Origin: Flavobacteriales bacterium
GTDB taxonomy: Bacteria > Bacteroidota > Bacteroidia > Flavobacteriales_F > PHOS-HE28
Length of the DNA: 64,000 bases
Assembly: GCA_019638115.1 (NCBI GenBank)
Contig: JAHBUK010000002.1
Span: 689,867-753,866, forward strand
Direction: 5' to 3'
Within the stretch, counting starts at the first letter, position 1. The number at the start of each line of letters is the position of its first letter. A program made the translations under genes and the position numbers. The notes under the pieces are model-generated. The model saw only the letters and a list, made by a program, of their open reading frames with translations. It was not told where the DNA came from and ran no database searches. This document shows, piece after piece, positions 43,926 to 52,530 of this stretch.

Positions 43926-44804
43926 ATGAACAAACACTGGAACGGCATACCGTGGACTTTGGCAGTGATGCTCGCTGCAGCGCTTTTCGTGGCCTTGCAA
44001 AGCCGCTCCCGCTGGAAGGAAAGCGCAGCCGATGAAAAGCAACGCAGCCTGTATCTGTTGGAACGCGTTGCTGCCGATTCCTGCTTCATGGCCGGCGAAT
44101 ACGATGAGGCTTTTGCCCGCTACGGTGGCGTGCTGCTGGTGAATGGTGACAGCACGCTCTGGACAACGCGTAAACAACGCATGTCCGCGCTCAGCAGCCC
44201 GAATGCCGGTACAGGATCCACCCGCAAGGAGTTGGAGGAACGCCTCTTCAGGACCGAGCGTCTGCTATCGCGCTACAAAGGGATGGAGGCCGACCTGGCC
44301 CGTAGGCGTGAACGCCTGAACAGGGAGGAACGGCAACTGCAAGATGTGTATGGCGAACGCTTGAACGGCACCGAGGAAGAGCTGGCCAGCATGCGCAAGG
44401 AGTTGGAGAACATCCGGGCCACCCGGGTGCTGCGCTTCCCCAATGAAAAGAAAGGTGCCACAGTGATCTACCTCGGGGAGGTGGAGAACGACAAGGCCAA
44501 CGGACAGGGCTTCGGGGTATGGAGCACCGGAAGCACCTATGAAGGTGAATGGAAGGACAACCTGCGCCACGGGTACGGCGAATTCAGTTGGCAGGACGGT
44601 GAACATTTCAGCGGCCACTACCAGCACGACCTCCGCAACGGCTTCGGCATCTACCATTGGAAAAATGGGCAACGCTGGGAGGGCAACTGGAAAGACGACA
44701 TGCGCCATGGTGACGGCGTGCTCTATGAGGCCAATGGCAAGGAGCGCGTGCGCGGCACGTGGGAGCTGGACAAGTTGAAAGTGACCGTGAAGAACGGCAA
44801 GTGA
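43926..44804 (+). CDS. membrane-anchored MORN-repeat protein
   Basis: The protein has 292 residues. One N-terminal membrane helix (WTLAVMLAAALFVAL) is followed by a long coiled coil at about residues 95-165 (TRKELEERLFRTERLLSRYKGME, RRRERLNREERQLQDVYGERL). About four MORN repeats lie near residues 190-285 (YEGEWKDNLRHGYGEFSW, FSGHYQHDLRNGFGIYHW, WEGNWKDDMRHGDGVLYE). MORN repeats bind lipids or proteins, and an envelope scaffold role is inferred. The start at 43926 lies 4 bp after the DUF2490-like gene. Confidence 0.8.
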   Translation: MNKHWNGIPWTLAVMLAAALFVALQSRSRWKESAADEKQRSLYLLERVAADSCFMAGEYDEAFARYGGVLLVNGDSTLWTTRKQRMSALSSPNAGTGSTRKELEERLFRTERLLSRYKGMEADLARRRERLNREERQLQDVYGERLNGTEEELASMRKELENIRATRVLRFPNEKKGATVIYLGEVENDKANGQGFGVWSTGSTYEGEWKDNLRHGYGEFSWQDGEHFSGHYQHDLRNGFGIYHWKNGQRWEGNWKDDMRHGDGVLYEANGKERVRGTWELDKLKVTVKNGK

Positions 44805-44892
44805 ACCGCCGGTCACTGCTCGCCTCCATTCGTAACAGGCCTGGTTACTTCCGGATCGATCGGTGCGTCATACCCACACAAGACGCTTCCCC

Positions 44893-45945
44893 ATGTACCG
44901 CAACCTATCCGCACTGCTCACCGTGCTTTCCGCAAGCGCTCTGGCGCAATGCCCCTTCACCCCTACCATAAGCCCCTCCGCTCCTGTGCTCTGTCCCGGC
45001 GAACTAGCCACCCTCATCACACAGGAGTACGCGAGCTACCAATGGTATCGCGATGGGCAGCTGATACCGGGGGCCAACGGACAAAGTCTTTCGGTCAATT
45101 CCTTCGATGATGCCGGGTACAGCTACTCCGTACTGGCCGAAGAGGATGGCTGCTTCGAGATGAGCGCCCAGGTGCTGGTGGACGGCTGGGTGTTCCTGCC
45201 CCCATTCGTGATCCACGAAGGGGACGACCCGATCGCCATCGGCCCCTTCGGAGAGTCCACCTATTGCGAGGGTGCCTTCGTGCAACTCACCCTGGGCATG
45301 CCCTACACGGAGAACATCACCTGGACCAACAACGGCATGCCCATTCCCGGCGCCACACAACCCAGCTTGGTGGTGACCGCACCGGGCAGCTACAGCGCAA
45401 GTGCGGCCCCGGCCATCTGCCCGAATTCCATCACGCAACTGGGCGTCAGCATCGACATCGCGTTCCAAGCCCCCACCCAGCCCGTGATCAACGCGGTGGA
45501 TGAGACACTGTGTGCAACGCCTGCCGGGGAGTTCTACCAATGGTACTTCAATGGCACGGCCATGATCGGCACCGACCAGCAGTGCATAACGGCAACGGAG
45601 CCCGGCTCCTACACCGTTCTTGTGGACTACGACCACGATTGCCAAGTGATCTCCGAGCCCTACCTGAGCACAAGTGTAGGTGAGCAGGTCGGACAACGCC
45701 CCTGGTCCCTGTTCCCCAACCCCAGCAGCGGTATGGTAACGGTCATGTGGAGCGGTCCGCTTACGATGGGCACTTACTGGAGCGTGTATGACGCACAAGG
45801 CCGCGAAGTGCGCAACGGGTTCATGCCTGCCAACGGATCGCTGCAATTGGATCTGAGCGACTTGCCAAAGGGCACCTACCATTTCCAAGCGGCCGAACAT
45901 GCCAAGGCCATGGGACCTGCCACTCGTTTCACCTTGGTCAGGTAA
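44893..45945 (+). CDS. T9SS cargo with Ig-like repeats
   Basis: This 350-residue protein begins MYRNLSALLTVLSASALAQ, a signal peptide that sets the start at 44893. Three Ig-like/PKD-type modules follow, each with the rhythm xxxYQWYRDGQLIPGANGQSL, VTWTNNGMPIPGATQPSLVV and FYQWYFNGTAMIGTDQQCI, and with paired cysteines. A T9SS type A domain closes it (LFPNPSSGMVTVMW, VYDAQGREVRNG, LPKGTYHFQAAE). Such modules bind ligands or act as stalks. No catalytic domain is visible. A strong terminator lies ~45 bp downstream. Confidence 0.8.
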   Translation: MYRNLSALLTVLSASALAQCPFTPTISPSAPVLCPGELATLITQEYASYQWYRDGQLIPGANGQSLSVNSFDDAGYSYSVLAEEDGCFEMSAQVLVDGWVFLPPFVIHEGDDPIAIGPFGESTYCEGAFVQLTLGMPYTENITWTNNGMPIPGATQPSLVVTAPGSYSASAAPAICPNSITQLGVSIDIAFQAPTQPVINAVDETLCATPAGEFYQWYFNGTAMIGTDQQCITATEPGSYTVLVDYDHDCQVISEPYLSTSVGEQVGQRPWSLFPNPSSGMVTVMWSGPLTMGTYWSVYDAQGREVRNGFMPANGSLQLDLSDLPKGTYHFQAAEHAKAMGPATRFTLVR

Positions 45946-45988
45946 GTTTTGGATCCGCGCCCGGGTGCACCCGGGTGGTCAGGACCGG

Positions 45989-46009
45989 AGAGCGGGCGCT
46001 GCCCGCTCT
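45989..46009 (+). terminator. intrinsic terminator of the T9SS Ig-repeat gene
   Basis: A perfect 9-bp stem AGAGCGGGC/GCCCGCTCT with loop GCT is followed by TTTCGTT. Just upstream lies a 16-bp palindrome (45960-45975). Confidence 0.75.
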
Positions 46010-46082
46010 TTTCGTTGGCCTGCACCACTGCGGATGAACCTACCGGAAGGGTGCGTGTACGGGGTGCGCAAATCCTGAGACC

Positions 46083-47051
46083 ATGATCCCACGCACACTT
46101 CTGGCCACCGTCCTGTTGTTCACCGCTCTGCATGCCCGCCCCCAGGCCATGGGCAACCTGATGTACGAGACCAACAGCCGCATTTTCTTCCAGCAGGCCG
46201 AGAACCCGGTGAAGGCAAGCCTGCAAGGCAATGTGCTGGTGCTGGAAGTGAACGCCATGATGAACATGACGGCCGACAGCTACCTGGCCATCTTCCATGT
46301 CACCCAACTTGGCCAGACCGCCGAAGAGGCCGACAGCCTGATGAACGCCCGCATAAATGGCGTGCTGCGGCGTGTGAAGGAGAACGGTGTGAAGGAGAAG
46401 GACGTGTTCACCGACATGCTTTCCTTCATTCCCGTGTATGAGTTGGAAGGCACACGCAAACTCTTCAGCGTGCGCTACCAAGAGGTGCCCGCCGGCTTCG
46501 AGATCCAGAAGAACATCCACATCCGCTTCACCGATGCCCGCGTGCTGGACAAGTTGGTGACCGCCTGCGCCAAGGAAGAGATCTACGACCTGGTGAAGGT
46601 GGACTTCTTCGTGAAGCAGCAGGCAGCGGCCTATGACACGCTCCGCATGTTCGCCACCAAGCTCTTGCAGCAGAAGCTGGCCAACTTCGAGAAGCTGGGA
46701 CTGAAGGTGGGCGAAAGCCACCGGATCGCAGGCGAGAAGAACGGCGCCTATTTCCCGCTGGACCGCTATACCACCTACCAGAGCCGGGTACAGAGCAGCC
46801 TCAACAGCCGTCGCCGCGGGCAGGTGGTGAACGATGTGCGCAGGCCGAACGCACACTTCTACAACAAGGTGCCCTATGGCCAGTTCGATATCGTGCTACA
46901 CGCGGAGATCACCGAGCCACCTGTGCAATACACCTACAACATCACCCTGCAGTGCCAGTTGCCTGAAGCCTTCCCCAAGAAGGACGTGAAGGAGATCATC
47001 CGCTACCTGTGGATCACCGAGAAGGGAGAGATGAAAGAGCTGAAGCTGTGA
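46083..47051 (+). CDS. periplasmic SIMPL (DUF541)-like protein
   Basis: The protein has 322 residues. A signal peptide (MIPRTLLATVLLFTALHARPQA) is followed by NVLVLEVNAMMNMTADSYLAIF and the helix AEEADSLMNARINGVLRRVKENG with VKEKDVFTDMLSFIPVYE. This order, a beta strand that avoids aggregation, a long helix and a KENGVKEKDVxT turn, is that of SIMPL/DUF541 proteins, which are periplasmic or secreted. Members elsewhere associate with stress or kinase signalling, and nothing specific can be said here. It is preceded by a terminator and followed by a long non-coding stretch. Confidence 0.72.
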   Translation: MIPRTLLATVLLFTALHARPQAMGNLMYETNSRIFFQQAENPVKASLQGNVLVLEVNAMMNMTADSYLAIFHVTQLGQTAEEADSLMNARINGVLRRVKENGVKEKDVFTDMLSFIPVYELEGTRKLFSVRYQEVPAGFEIQKNIHIRFTDARVLDKLVTACAKEEIYDLVKVDFFVKQQAAAYDTLRMFATKLLQQKLANFEKLGLKVGESHRIAGEKNGAYFPLDRYTTYQSRVQSSLNSRRRGQVVNDVRRPNAHFYNKVPYGQFDIVLHAEITEPPVQYTYNITLQCQLPEAFPKKDVKEIIRYLWITEKGEMKELKL

Positions 47052-47426
47052 CCCACGCACATTAGAGCCTCGCGTAGAAGGCCCGGTGAGATCCCTGGTG
47101 GCTGCAAGCCCCGAAGATCGCCACCGGGCTCCTCGCGTGAGCGTGCCTGTGGAACACGCGCCTCGAAAGCGGGCAGCACGTGCCTCAAGACGCACCATGC
47201 GATCTCGACGCCATCGCGCGCAGGCCAGCGTTGCACATGGAACGAGCGAACATGTCGCCCCCTTGGTGCTTGCAACGTGGCCCTTGCCTTAAGGCGTGTT
47301 GGTCATACCCGATCATTGAAGGAAGTTCGGAACACCCGAATACCCGGGCTGCTGTTGGCATGGCCTTGTATGCCAAGCTTGCAGGCACATGCTGTGCCCC
47401 CGGTGGGCGGCATGTGGTGCCCACGC
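47052..47426. other. intergenic region before tamB
   Basis: No gene, RNA or terminator is convincing in these 375 bp. The ATG at 47389 is in frame with tamB, but the promoter-like TACCTTCG lies downstream of it. Confidence 0.35.
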
Positions 47427-47434
47427 TACCTTCG
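47427..47434 (+). promoter_or_regulatory. -7-like element (TACCTTCG) of tamB
   Basis: It has one mismatch to TAnnTTTG and ends 5 nt before the in-frame TTG at 47440. It supports a TTG start. Confidence 0.4.
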
Positions 47435-47439
47435 CTGCA

Positions 47440-50400
47440 TTGTCCAACAGCTCATCCGATACCGATGCCGCGCAACCGCCTGAGAAGCCGTTGCGGAACA
47501 AGCTTCGACCGTGGTTGCGCAGACTTGTAGGACTGCTCCTTCTCCCCTTTCCACTTATCGGGCTGGTGGTTCTGCTCCTTTATGTTCCGCCGATACAACA
47601 TGCTGTACGTGGCAAGGCGGTGCGCTACCTCAGCGAACGGATCGGTACCAAGGTGGAGCTGGAGCGACTCCACCTGCGCTTCCCCTTGGGCCTGCAGTTG
47701 AAGGGCTTGTATCTGGAGGACGAGCAGGGGGACACGCTGCTCCATGCGGGTGAAATGCGGACGCGCGTCGGGCTACGCAAGTTACTGGGAGGGCAACTGC
47801 TGCTGGACCCCATTGAACTGCGCGACGTGCGCGCCACCGTTCACCAACGGGCGGACAGCACCTTCAACTTCGACCACATCTTAGCCGCCTTCGTGGATGC
47901 AGGGTCCGCGGATAGCACAACAGCCCCGGTGGAGAGCGGCGGCTCCTCCCCGTTCGCCATCGGATCCGTGCAGGTGGAACGTTTGCGCTTCGACCTGCGC
48001 ATGGACCCGGCAGCCCTGCAGCTCGAACTGCGCTTGGGGGAACTCGCACTGGATTTCGACCGCTTCTCGTTGGACCCCATGGCCTTCCACGTGGACGAAT
48101 TCCTGTTGAAGGACACGCGGATCGACCTGAGGAGCCCCAGCAGCGAGCCCACGCCACCGAGCTACCCCGACCTGGAGAACCCATTGGCCGAGCTCGATGT
48201 ACGGTTCAAGCGCATTGCCCTGGAGAACGTGGCCTTCAGCATGACCACCACCGATAGCGGTGACAGTTTGTGGCTTGCCCTCGATCAGGGTGTCGTGCGG
48301 ACCAGAAGCATCGACCTTACCCGGCAGCTGCTTCATTTGGCAGACCTGGAGGTGAACGGGCTCAACTTCGGAATGCTCGCAAAGAACCGGACAGAGCCCC
48401 TGGACAGCATACCTGACAGTGCGCCACCCTGGCTGGACCGGAACGACGGTTTCCGGTATTGGACCCAGGATCGGGACCTGGCGATCGATCGCTTGCGGAT
48501 CGGCACGAGCGCCATTGCCATGCACAGCGACAGCCTTGCGGAACCCACCCTGCTGTTCGATCCCGCGCACCTTGCCTTCTCCGACATCTCCCTAAAGGCC
48601 CACGACCTGCAGCTCAACAACGACCGCATAGCCGTGAACCTGCAACAGCTACTGCTGCATGGTGGGCCGGAACAAGCACCGCTTGCCCTTGCCTTCGGAT
48701 TGGATGCTCGGCCGGATTCCATTACCCTGGACCGGGGTGATGTGCAAGCCATGGGCAATGCGTTGCAGTTCGCGTTCGCCGCGCAACCCGGGGATCTGAG
48801 CAAAGCCTACCGCGAGCCCTACGAGGTGCCCGTGCAAGTGGAAGCCAGCAGCACGCTCCGCATGGCCGATCTGATTCCGCTGCTGAACAGCAACGGGATC
48901 GTGCTGCCCAGCAGAGCTGCCGCCGATGAACGCTGGGAAACCCGACTGTGGATGGCCGGCACCCCACGCCGTGCCGACCGAATGGGGCTTGATCTGGTGG
49001 GCGACCAAGGCAGCCGCATAAAGCTTGAAGGACGCACCAGGCAAGCAGACCGCTGGCCCTACAACAACTTCGAGGTGGCGCTCGAAGAACTGGTAATGGG
49101 ACGGGGAATGCACCAAGTGGCACGCGCCTTTGCACCGGCTGACCTGACCCTACCACAACGCCTGAGCATGCGCGGGAACTTCAGCGGAGATGCCGGCACC
49201 GTGCGCTCCGTGATCGCTTTGGACAGTGATCTTGGCCGTGTTGCCGGCTTTGCCGTAGTGAACGACTGGAGCGGCATCCACCCCGATGGCGTGGACCTGG
49301 CACTTACCGCCAGTGCGCTCGATGTAGGCAGCATCATCGGCGATACCGCATTGGCACCCCTCTCATTCAAAGTTGTGGCCGGTGGCACCAAGCTGAACAG
49401 CGCCGACCGGATCGGCGATCTCACCTTCACGCCCAGCGTGCTCCGCTATTCCGGCAATGATCTGAGCAGCCTGCGCCTGGGCATTACCGCCCGCGGCAAT
49501 GACCTTGGCGTGGACCTTTCAACACAGGCCGAGGCAGCCGACATTTTGCTGAAGGCCCAAGGCCCATGGCCCAAGGAGGGCGACAGTCTGGCGCTGGACC
49601 TCGACCTCATCACACGACATCTGCACCTGCGTTCCTTGGACCTTACGGAACATGCCCTCAGCTACGCCGGGCGCATCAGCGGACGTGTGGCATTCACCCC
49701 GGAAGGCTTCGGCCAAGTGCGCCTACAAGGCGAGGGTATCAGCCTCTTCAACGAAAGCACCAACTTCATCTTCGAGCGTTTCAAAGTGGCGGCCTGGTTG
49801 AACACCGACAGCACCGCCGTGGAACTGGACAGCGACGCCCTTACGCTCAACTACCATAGCAACCTGGGCATGGACAGCATCGTGTTGCGCACACAAGACA
49901 AGTTGGCCAGCTTCTTTCAGCCGGAAGGCACCTTCGCTCCCGTACCGGGCAAACGCATGGACATGGCCATCACCCTGCCACGTACGGAGTGGCTCACCGA
50001 GCTTTTGGTACCAGGGCTGGAGGCCATTGACCTGCGCACCTTCAGCGGCAGCTACGACAGCGATAGCGATGTGCTTCAACTGGACCTCGACCTGCCGCAC
50101 ATGGACTACGCCGGGGTGGACCTGCACGACCTGAGCGTTAAAGTCGCTGCGGCGGGCAACAAGTTGAACGGTACCGTGCGACTGGAGCGCGTGGACCGTG
50201 ATTCGCTTTACCTGGAGAACCTGGTCTTGGAAGCGCGATCCATGACCGACACCTTGCACATTGCCTTGGGCATGGCCGACGAGAATGGTACCGATCGCTA
50301 CCGCATCGGTGTCGGTCTGGCACGCACCAACGGCGATCCGGTGCTTCACTTGGACCCCACCCTATTGCTGAACCAACGCACTTGGACCGCACACCCCGAG

Positions 50401-52530
50401 AACATGCTTCAGGTGTTCGATGGCGGCCTGCGTGCGGAACACTTCGAGCTGCAAAGCCAGGGAGAAGCCCTAAGCCTGCGCACCAGCGAACTACGCACAC
50501 ACTTGGAGTTCACCAACATGCGGCTCAGCACCTTCGGCGCCCTGGTGAACAGTGTGGACAGCGCATCGCTGGTGCGCGGGCGATTGGACGGCACCCTTAG
50601 CCTGCCCTTCAACGAGACCGGTCGCTTGGCGGCGGATCTGCGCGTTGGCGGCTTTACCGTGCTGGGCACACCACTGGGCAACCTGAGCTTGCAAGCCACT
50701 GAAATGCAGGACGAGCACTACCTGGCACAATTCGCCCTGAAGGACAGTGTGAACAGCATGCAGGCTAAGGCCGATGTGGACCTGCGTGGAGATGCCGCCC
50801 GGGTGCGTGCCAACGCCCAACTCGGCCTTGGCGACCTGGCCTTCCTCAAGCCTTTCGTCAGCGACTACCTGTTCAGCCTGGGCGGTGGCCTGAATGGGGA
50901 CCTGCGGTATGAACAAGATGGCAGCGACCTGCGCGTGCTGGGCCGCACCACCTTCCGCGATGCCCGGATCGGCGTTATACAGACCGGAGCCGAGTACCGC
51001 CTACCCAACGAGACCATGGTCTTCGATGAACAAGGTGTGAAGCTCGACAACATCAGCGTGTTGGATGCCGCGGACAACCGCTTCAGGCTTGATGGTCGCA
51101 TACGCACACAGGCCAACGAACTGCCCGAATTGGACCTCCGCTTGCGCACTGACCGATTCCAGTTGGTGAACAGCACCATCCAACAGAACCCCATGTTCTT
51201 CGGCCAACTGTTCAGCAGTATAGATCTGCACATAGATGGCCCTGCCATAAGTCCTGAGGTGCGCGGCGATGTTGGCATTTTGGAAGGCACCGCACTGAGC
51301 ATCGTGCTGCCAGGCAGCCAGGTGGAACTGATCGATCATGAAGGCATCGTGCTCTTTACCGACGACATCGACCTGCAGGACACCCTGCTGCTGAGCACCG
51401 ATGGACAAATGCTGCGCGATTCGCTGGCCGCACAGCTGCCCGGCGTGGCCTTGGACCTCCGGATCCGCTTGGACAAGCGGGCCACCTTCGCCGTGGTGAT
51501 CGACCCCACAACGGGTGATCAGGCCACGTTCAGCGGAGAGTGCGACCTGCGCTTCCGTTACGCTCCCGACGGCGACCTTGATCTGCGCGGGCCGTTCACC
51601 GTTGGCGAAGGCGGTTACACCTTGGAGTTCTATGGATTGGTGAAGAAGCGTTTCGACCTGGTACCCGGTGGCACCGTGGTCTTTGATGGCGACCCGTTGA
51701 AGGGGCGCATGAACATACAGGCCCGCTACCGCTCGGAGACCGCCCCGTTCGCACTGGTGGCCAACACCAGCACAGGCATGAGCGACAGCGAACGGAACAG
51801 ACTGCAACAGCGCCTGCCCTTCGACGTGCTCATCAACATCAAGGAACTGGTGGAGAGCCCGCAGATCAGCTTCGGGTTGGAACTGGACCGCATGTCGCGC
51901 AACAGCTTCCCGCAGGTCAGCAACCGGCTGGACCAACTCGCGCAACCAGCCAACGAAGAAGAACTGAACCGGCAGGTATTCGGCCTGCTGGTGCTCAACA
52001 CCTTCATCGTGGACGAAGGCGCCAACAGTGCAGGCAGCAGCAGCCTGGCCACCACCGCAGCACGCAACTCCGTGAACGCCTTGCTTACCGACCAACTGAA
52101 CCGGGTGACCGGGCAGATGATCAAGGGCATGGACATCCAGTTGGGCGTGAACACGTACGACCAAGCGGCCGGCGGCGACACCTACCAGCGCACATCGGTG
52201 GACTACAAAGTGAGCCAGCGGATACTGAACGACCGTGTTACCATAGAAGCCGGTGGCAGCATAGGGGTGGATGAGCGCGACCAGAACGTGAGCTCCGTAA
52301 GCAACACCCGGGCAGCGCAGTACGCCATCACCTACGACCTTACCCCCGATGGGCGTCTGCGTTTGCGCGCCTTCCACGAGAACGCCTTCGACCTGTACGA
52401 CGGGGAGATCTTCAACAACGGAGTGGCCATCACCATCACACGCGAGTTCGAGGAGAACGCACGCGATCGGGAACGCAAGCGGAACGCCATCAGAGAGCGG
52501 CTGAACGGACTAAAACAGGAGGAGGAATGA
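47440..52530 (+). CDS. tamB: translocation/assembly module protein TamB
   Basis: The protein has about 1696 residues. A short cytoplasmic N-terminus is followed by one membrane helix (LVGLLLLPFPLIGLVVLLLYVP). The rest is a very long beta-taco region of AsmA/TamB type, with repeated ..LDLxLDxRHL.. strands. The C-terminal DUF490 domain contains LRGPFTVGEGGYTLEFYGLVKK and EELNRQVFGLLVLNTFI. TamB bridges inner and outer membranes and carries lipid or helps barrel assembly. The TTG at 47440 is proposed as the start because TACCTTCG precedes it by 5 nt; an in-frame ATG lies at 47389. The BamA-like lipoprotein gene overlaps its stop codon by 4 bp. Confidence 0.93.
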   Translation: MSNSSSDTDAAQPPEKPLRNKLRPWLRRLVGLLLLPFPLIGLVVLLLYVPPIQHAVRGKAVRYLSERIGTKVELERLHLRFPLGLQLKGLYLEDEQGDTLLHAGEMRTRVGLRKLLGGQLLLDPIELRDVRATVHQRADSTFNFDHILAAFVDAGSADSTTAPVESGGSSPFAIGSVQVERLRFDLRMDPAALQLELRLGELALDFDRFSLDPMAFHVDEFLLKDTRIDLRSPSSEPTPPSYPDLENPLAELDVRFKRIALENVAFSMTTTDSGDSLWLALDQGVVRTRSIDLTRQLLHLADLEVNGLNFGMLAKNRTEPLDSIPDSAPPWLDRNDGFRYWTQDRDLAIDRLRIGTSAIAMHSDSLAEPTLLFDPAHLAFSDISLKAHDLQLNNDRIAVNLQQLLLHGGPEQAPLALAFGLDARPDSITLDRGDVQAMGNALQFAFAAQPGDLSKAYREPYEVPVQVEASSTLRMADLIPLLNSNGIVLPSRAAADERWETRLWMAGTPRRADRMGLDLVGDQGSRIKLEGRTRQADRWPYNNFEVALEELVMGRGMHQVARAFAPADLTLPQRLSMRGNFSGDAGTVRSVIALDSDLGRVAGFAVVNDWSGIHPDGVDLALTASALDVGSIIGDTALAPLSFKVVAGGTKLNSADRIGDLTFTPSVLRYSGNDLSSLRLGITARGNDLGVDLSTQAEAADILLKAQGPWPKEGDSLALDLDLITRHLHLRSLDLTEHALSYAGRISGRVAFTPEGFGQVRLQGEGISLFNESTNFIFERFKVAAWLNTDSTAVELDSDALTLNYHSNLGMDSIVLRTQDKLASFFQPEGTFAPVPGKRMDMAITLPRTEWLTELLVPGLEAIDLRTFSGSYDSDSDVLQLDLDLPHMDYAGVDLHDLSVKVAAAGNKLNGTVRLERVDRDSLYLENLVLEARSMTDTLHIALGMADENGTDRYRIGVGLARTNGDPVLHLDPTLLLNQRTWTAHPENMLQVFDGGLRAEHFELQSQGEALSLRTSELRTHLEFTNMRLSTFGALVNSVDSASLVRGRLDGTLSLPFNETGRLAADLRVGGFTVLGTPLGNLSLQATEMQDEHYLAQFALKDSVNSMQAKADVDLRGDAARVRANAQLGLGDLAFLKPFVSDYLFSLGGGLNGDLRYEQDGSDLRVLGRTTFRDARIGVIQTGAEYRLPNETMVFDEQGVKLDNISVLDAADNRFRLDGRIRTQANELPELDLRLRTDRFQLVNSTIQQNPMFFGQLFSSIDLHIDGPAISPEVRGDVGILEGTALSIVLPGSQVELIDHEGIVLFTDDIDLQDTLLLSTDGQMLRDSLAAQLPGVALDLRIRLDKRATFAVVIDPTTGDQATFSGECDLRFRYAPDGDLDLRGPFTVGEGGYTLEFYGLVKKRFDLVPGGTVVFDGDPLKGRMNIQARYRSETAPFALVANTSTGMSDSERNRLQQRLPFDVLINIKELVESPQISFGLELDRMSRNSFPQVSNRLDQLAQPANEEELNRQVFGLLVLNTFIVDEGANSAGSSSLATTAARNSVNALLTDQLNRVTGQMIKGMDIQLGVNTYDQAAGGDTYQRTSVDYKVSQRILNDRVTIEAGGSIGVDERDQNVSSVSNTRAAQYAITYDLTPDGRLRLRAFHENAFDLYDGEIFNNGVAITITREFEENARDRERKRNAIRERLNGLKQEEE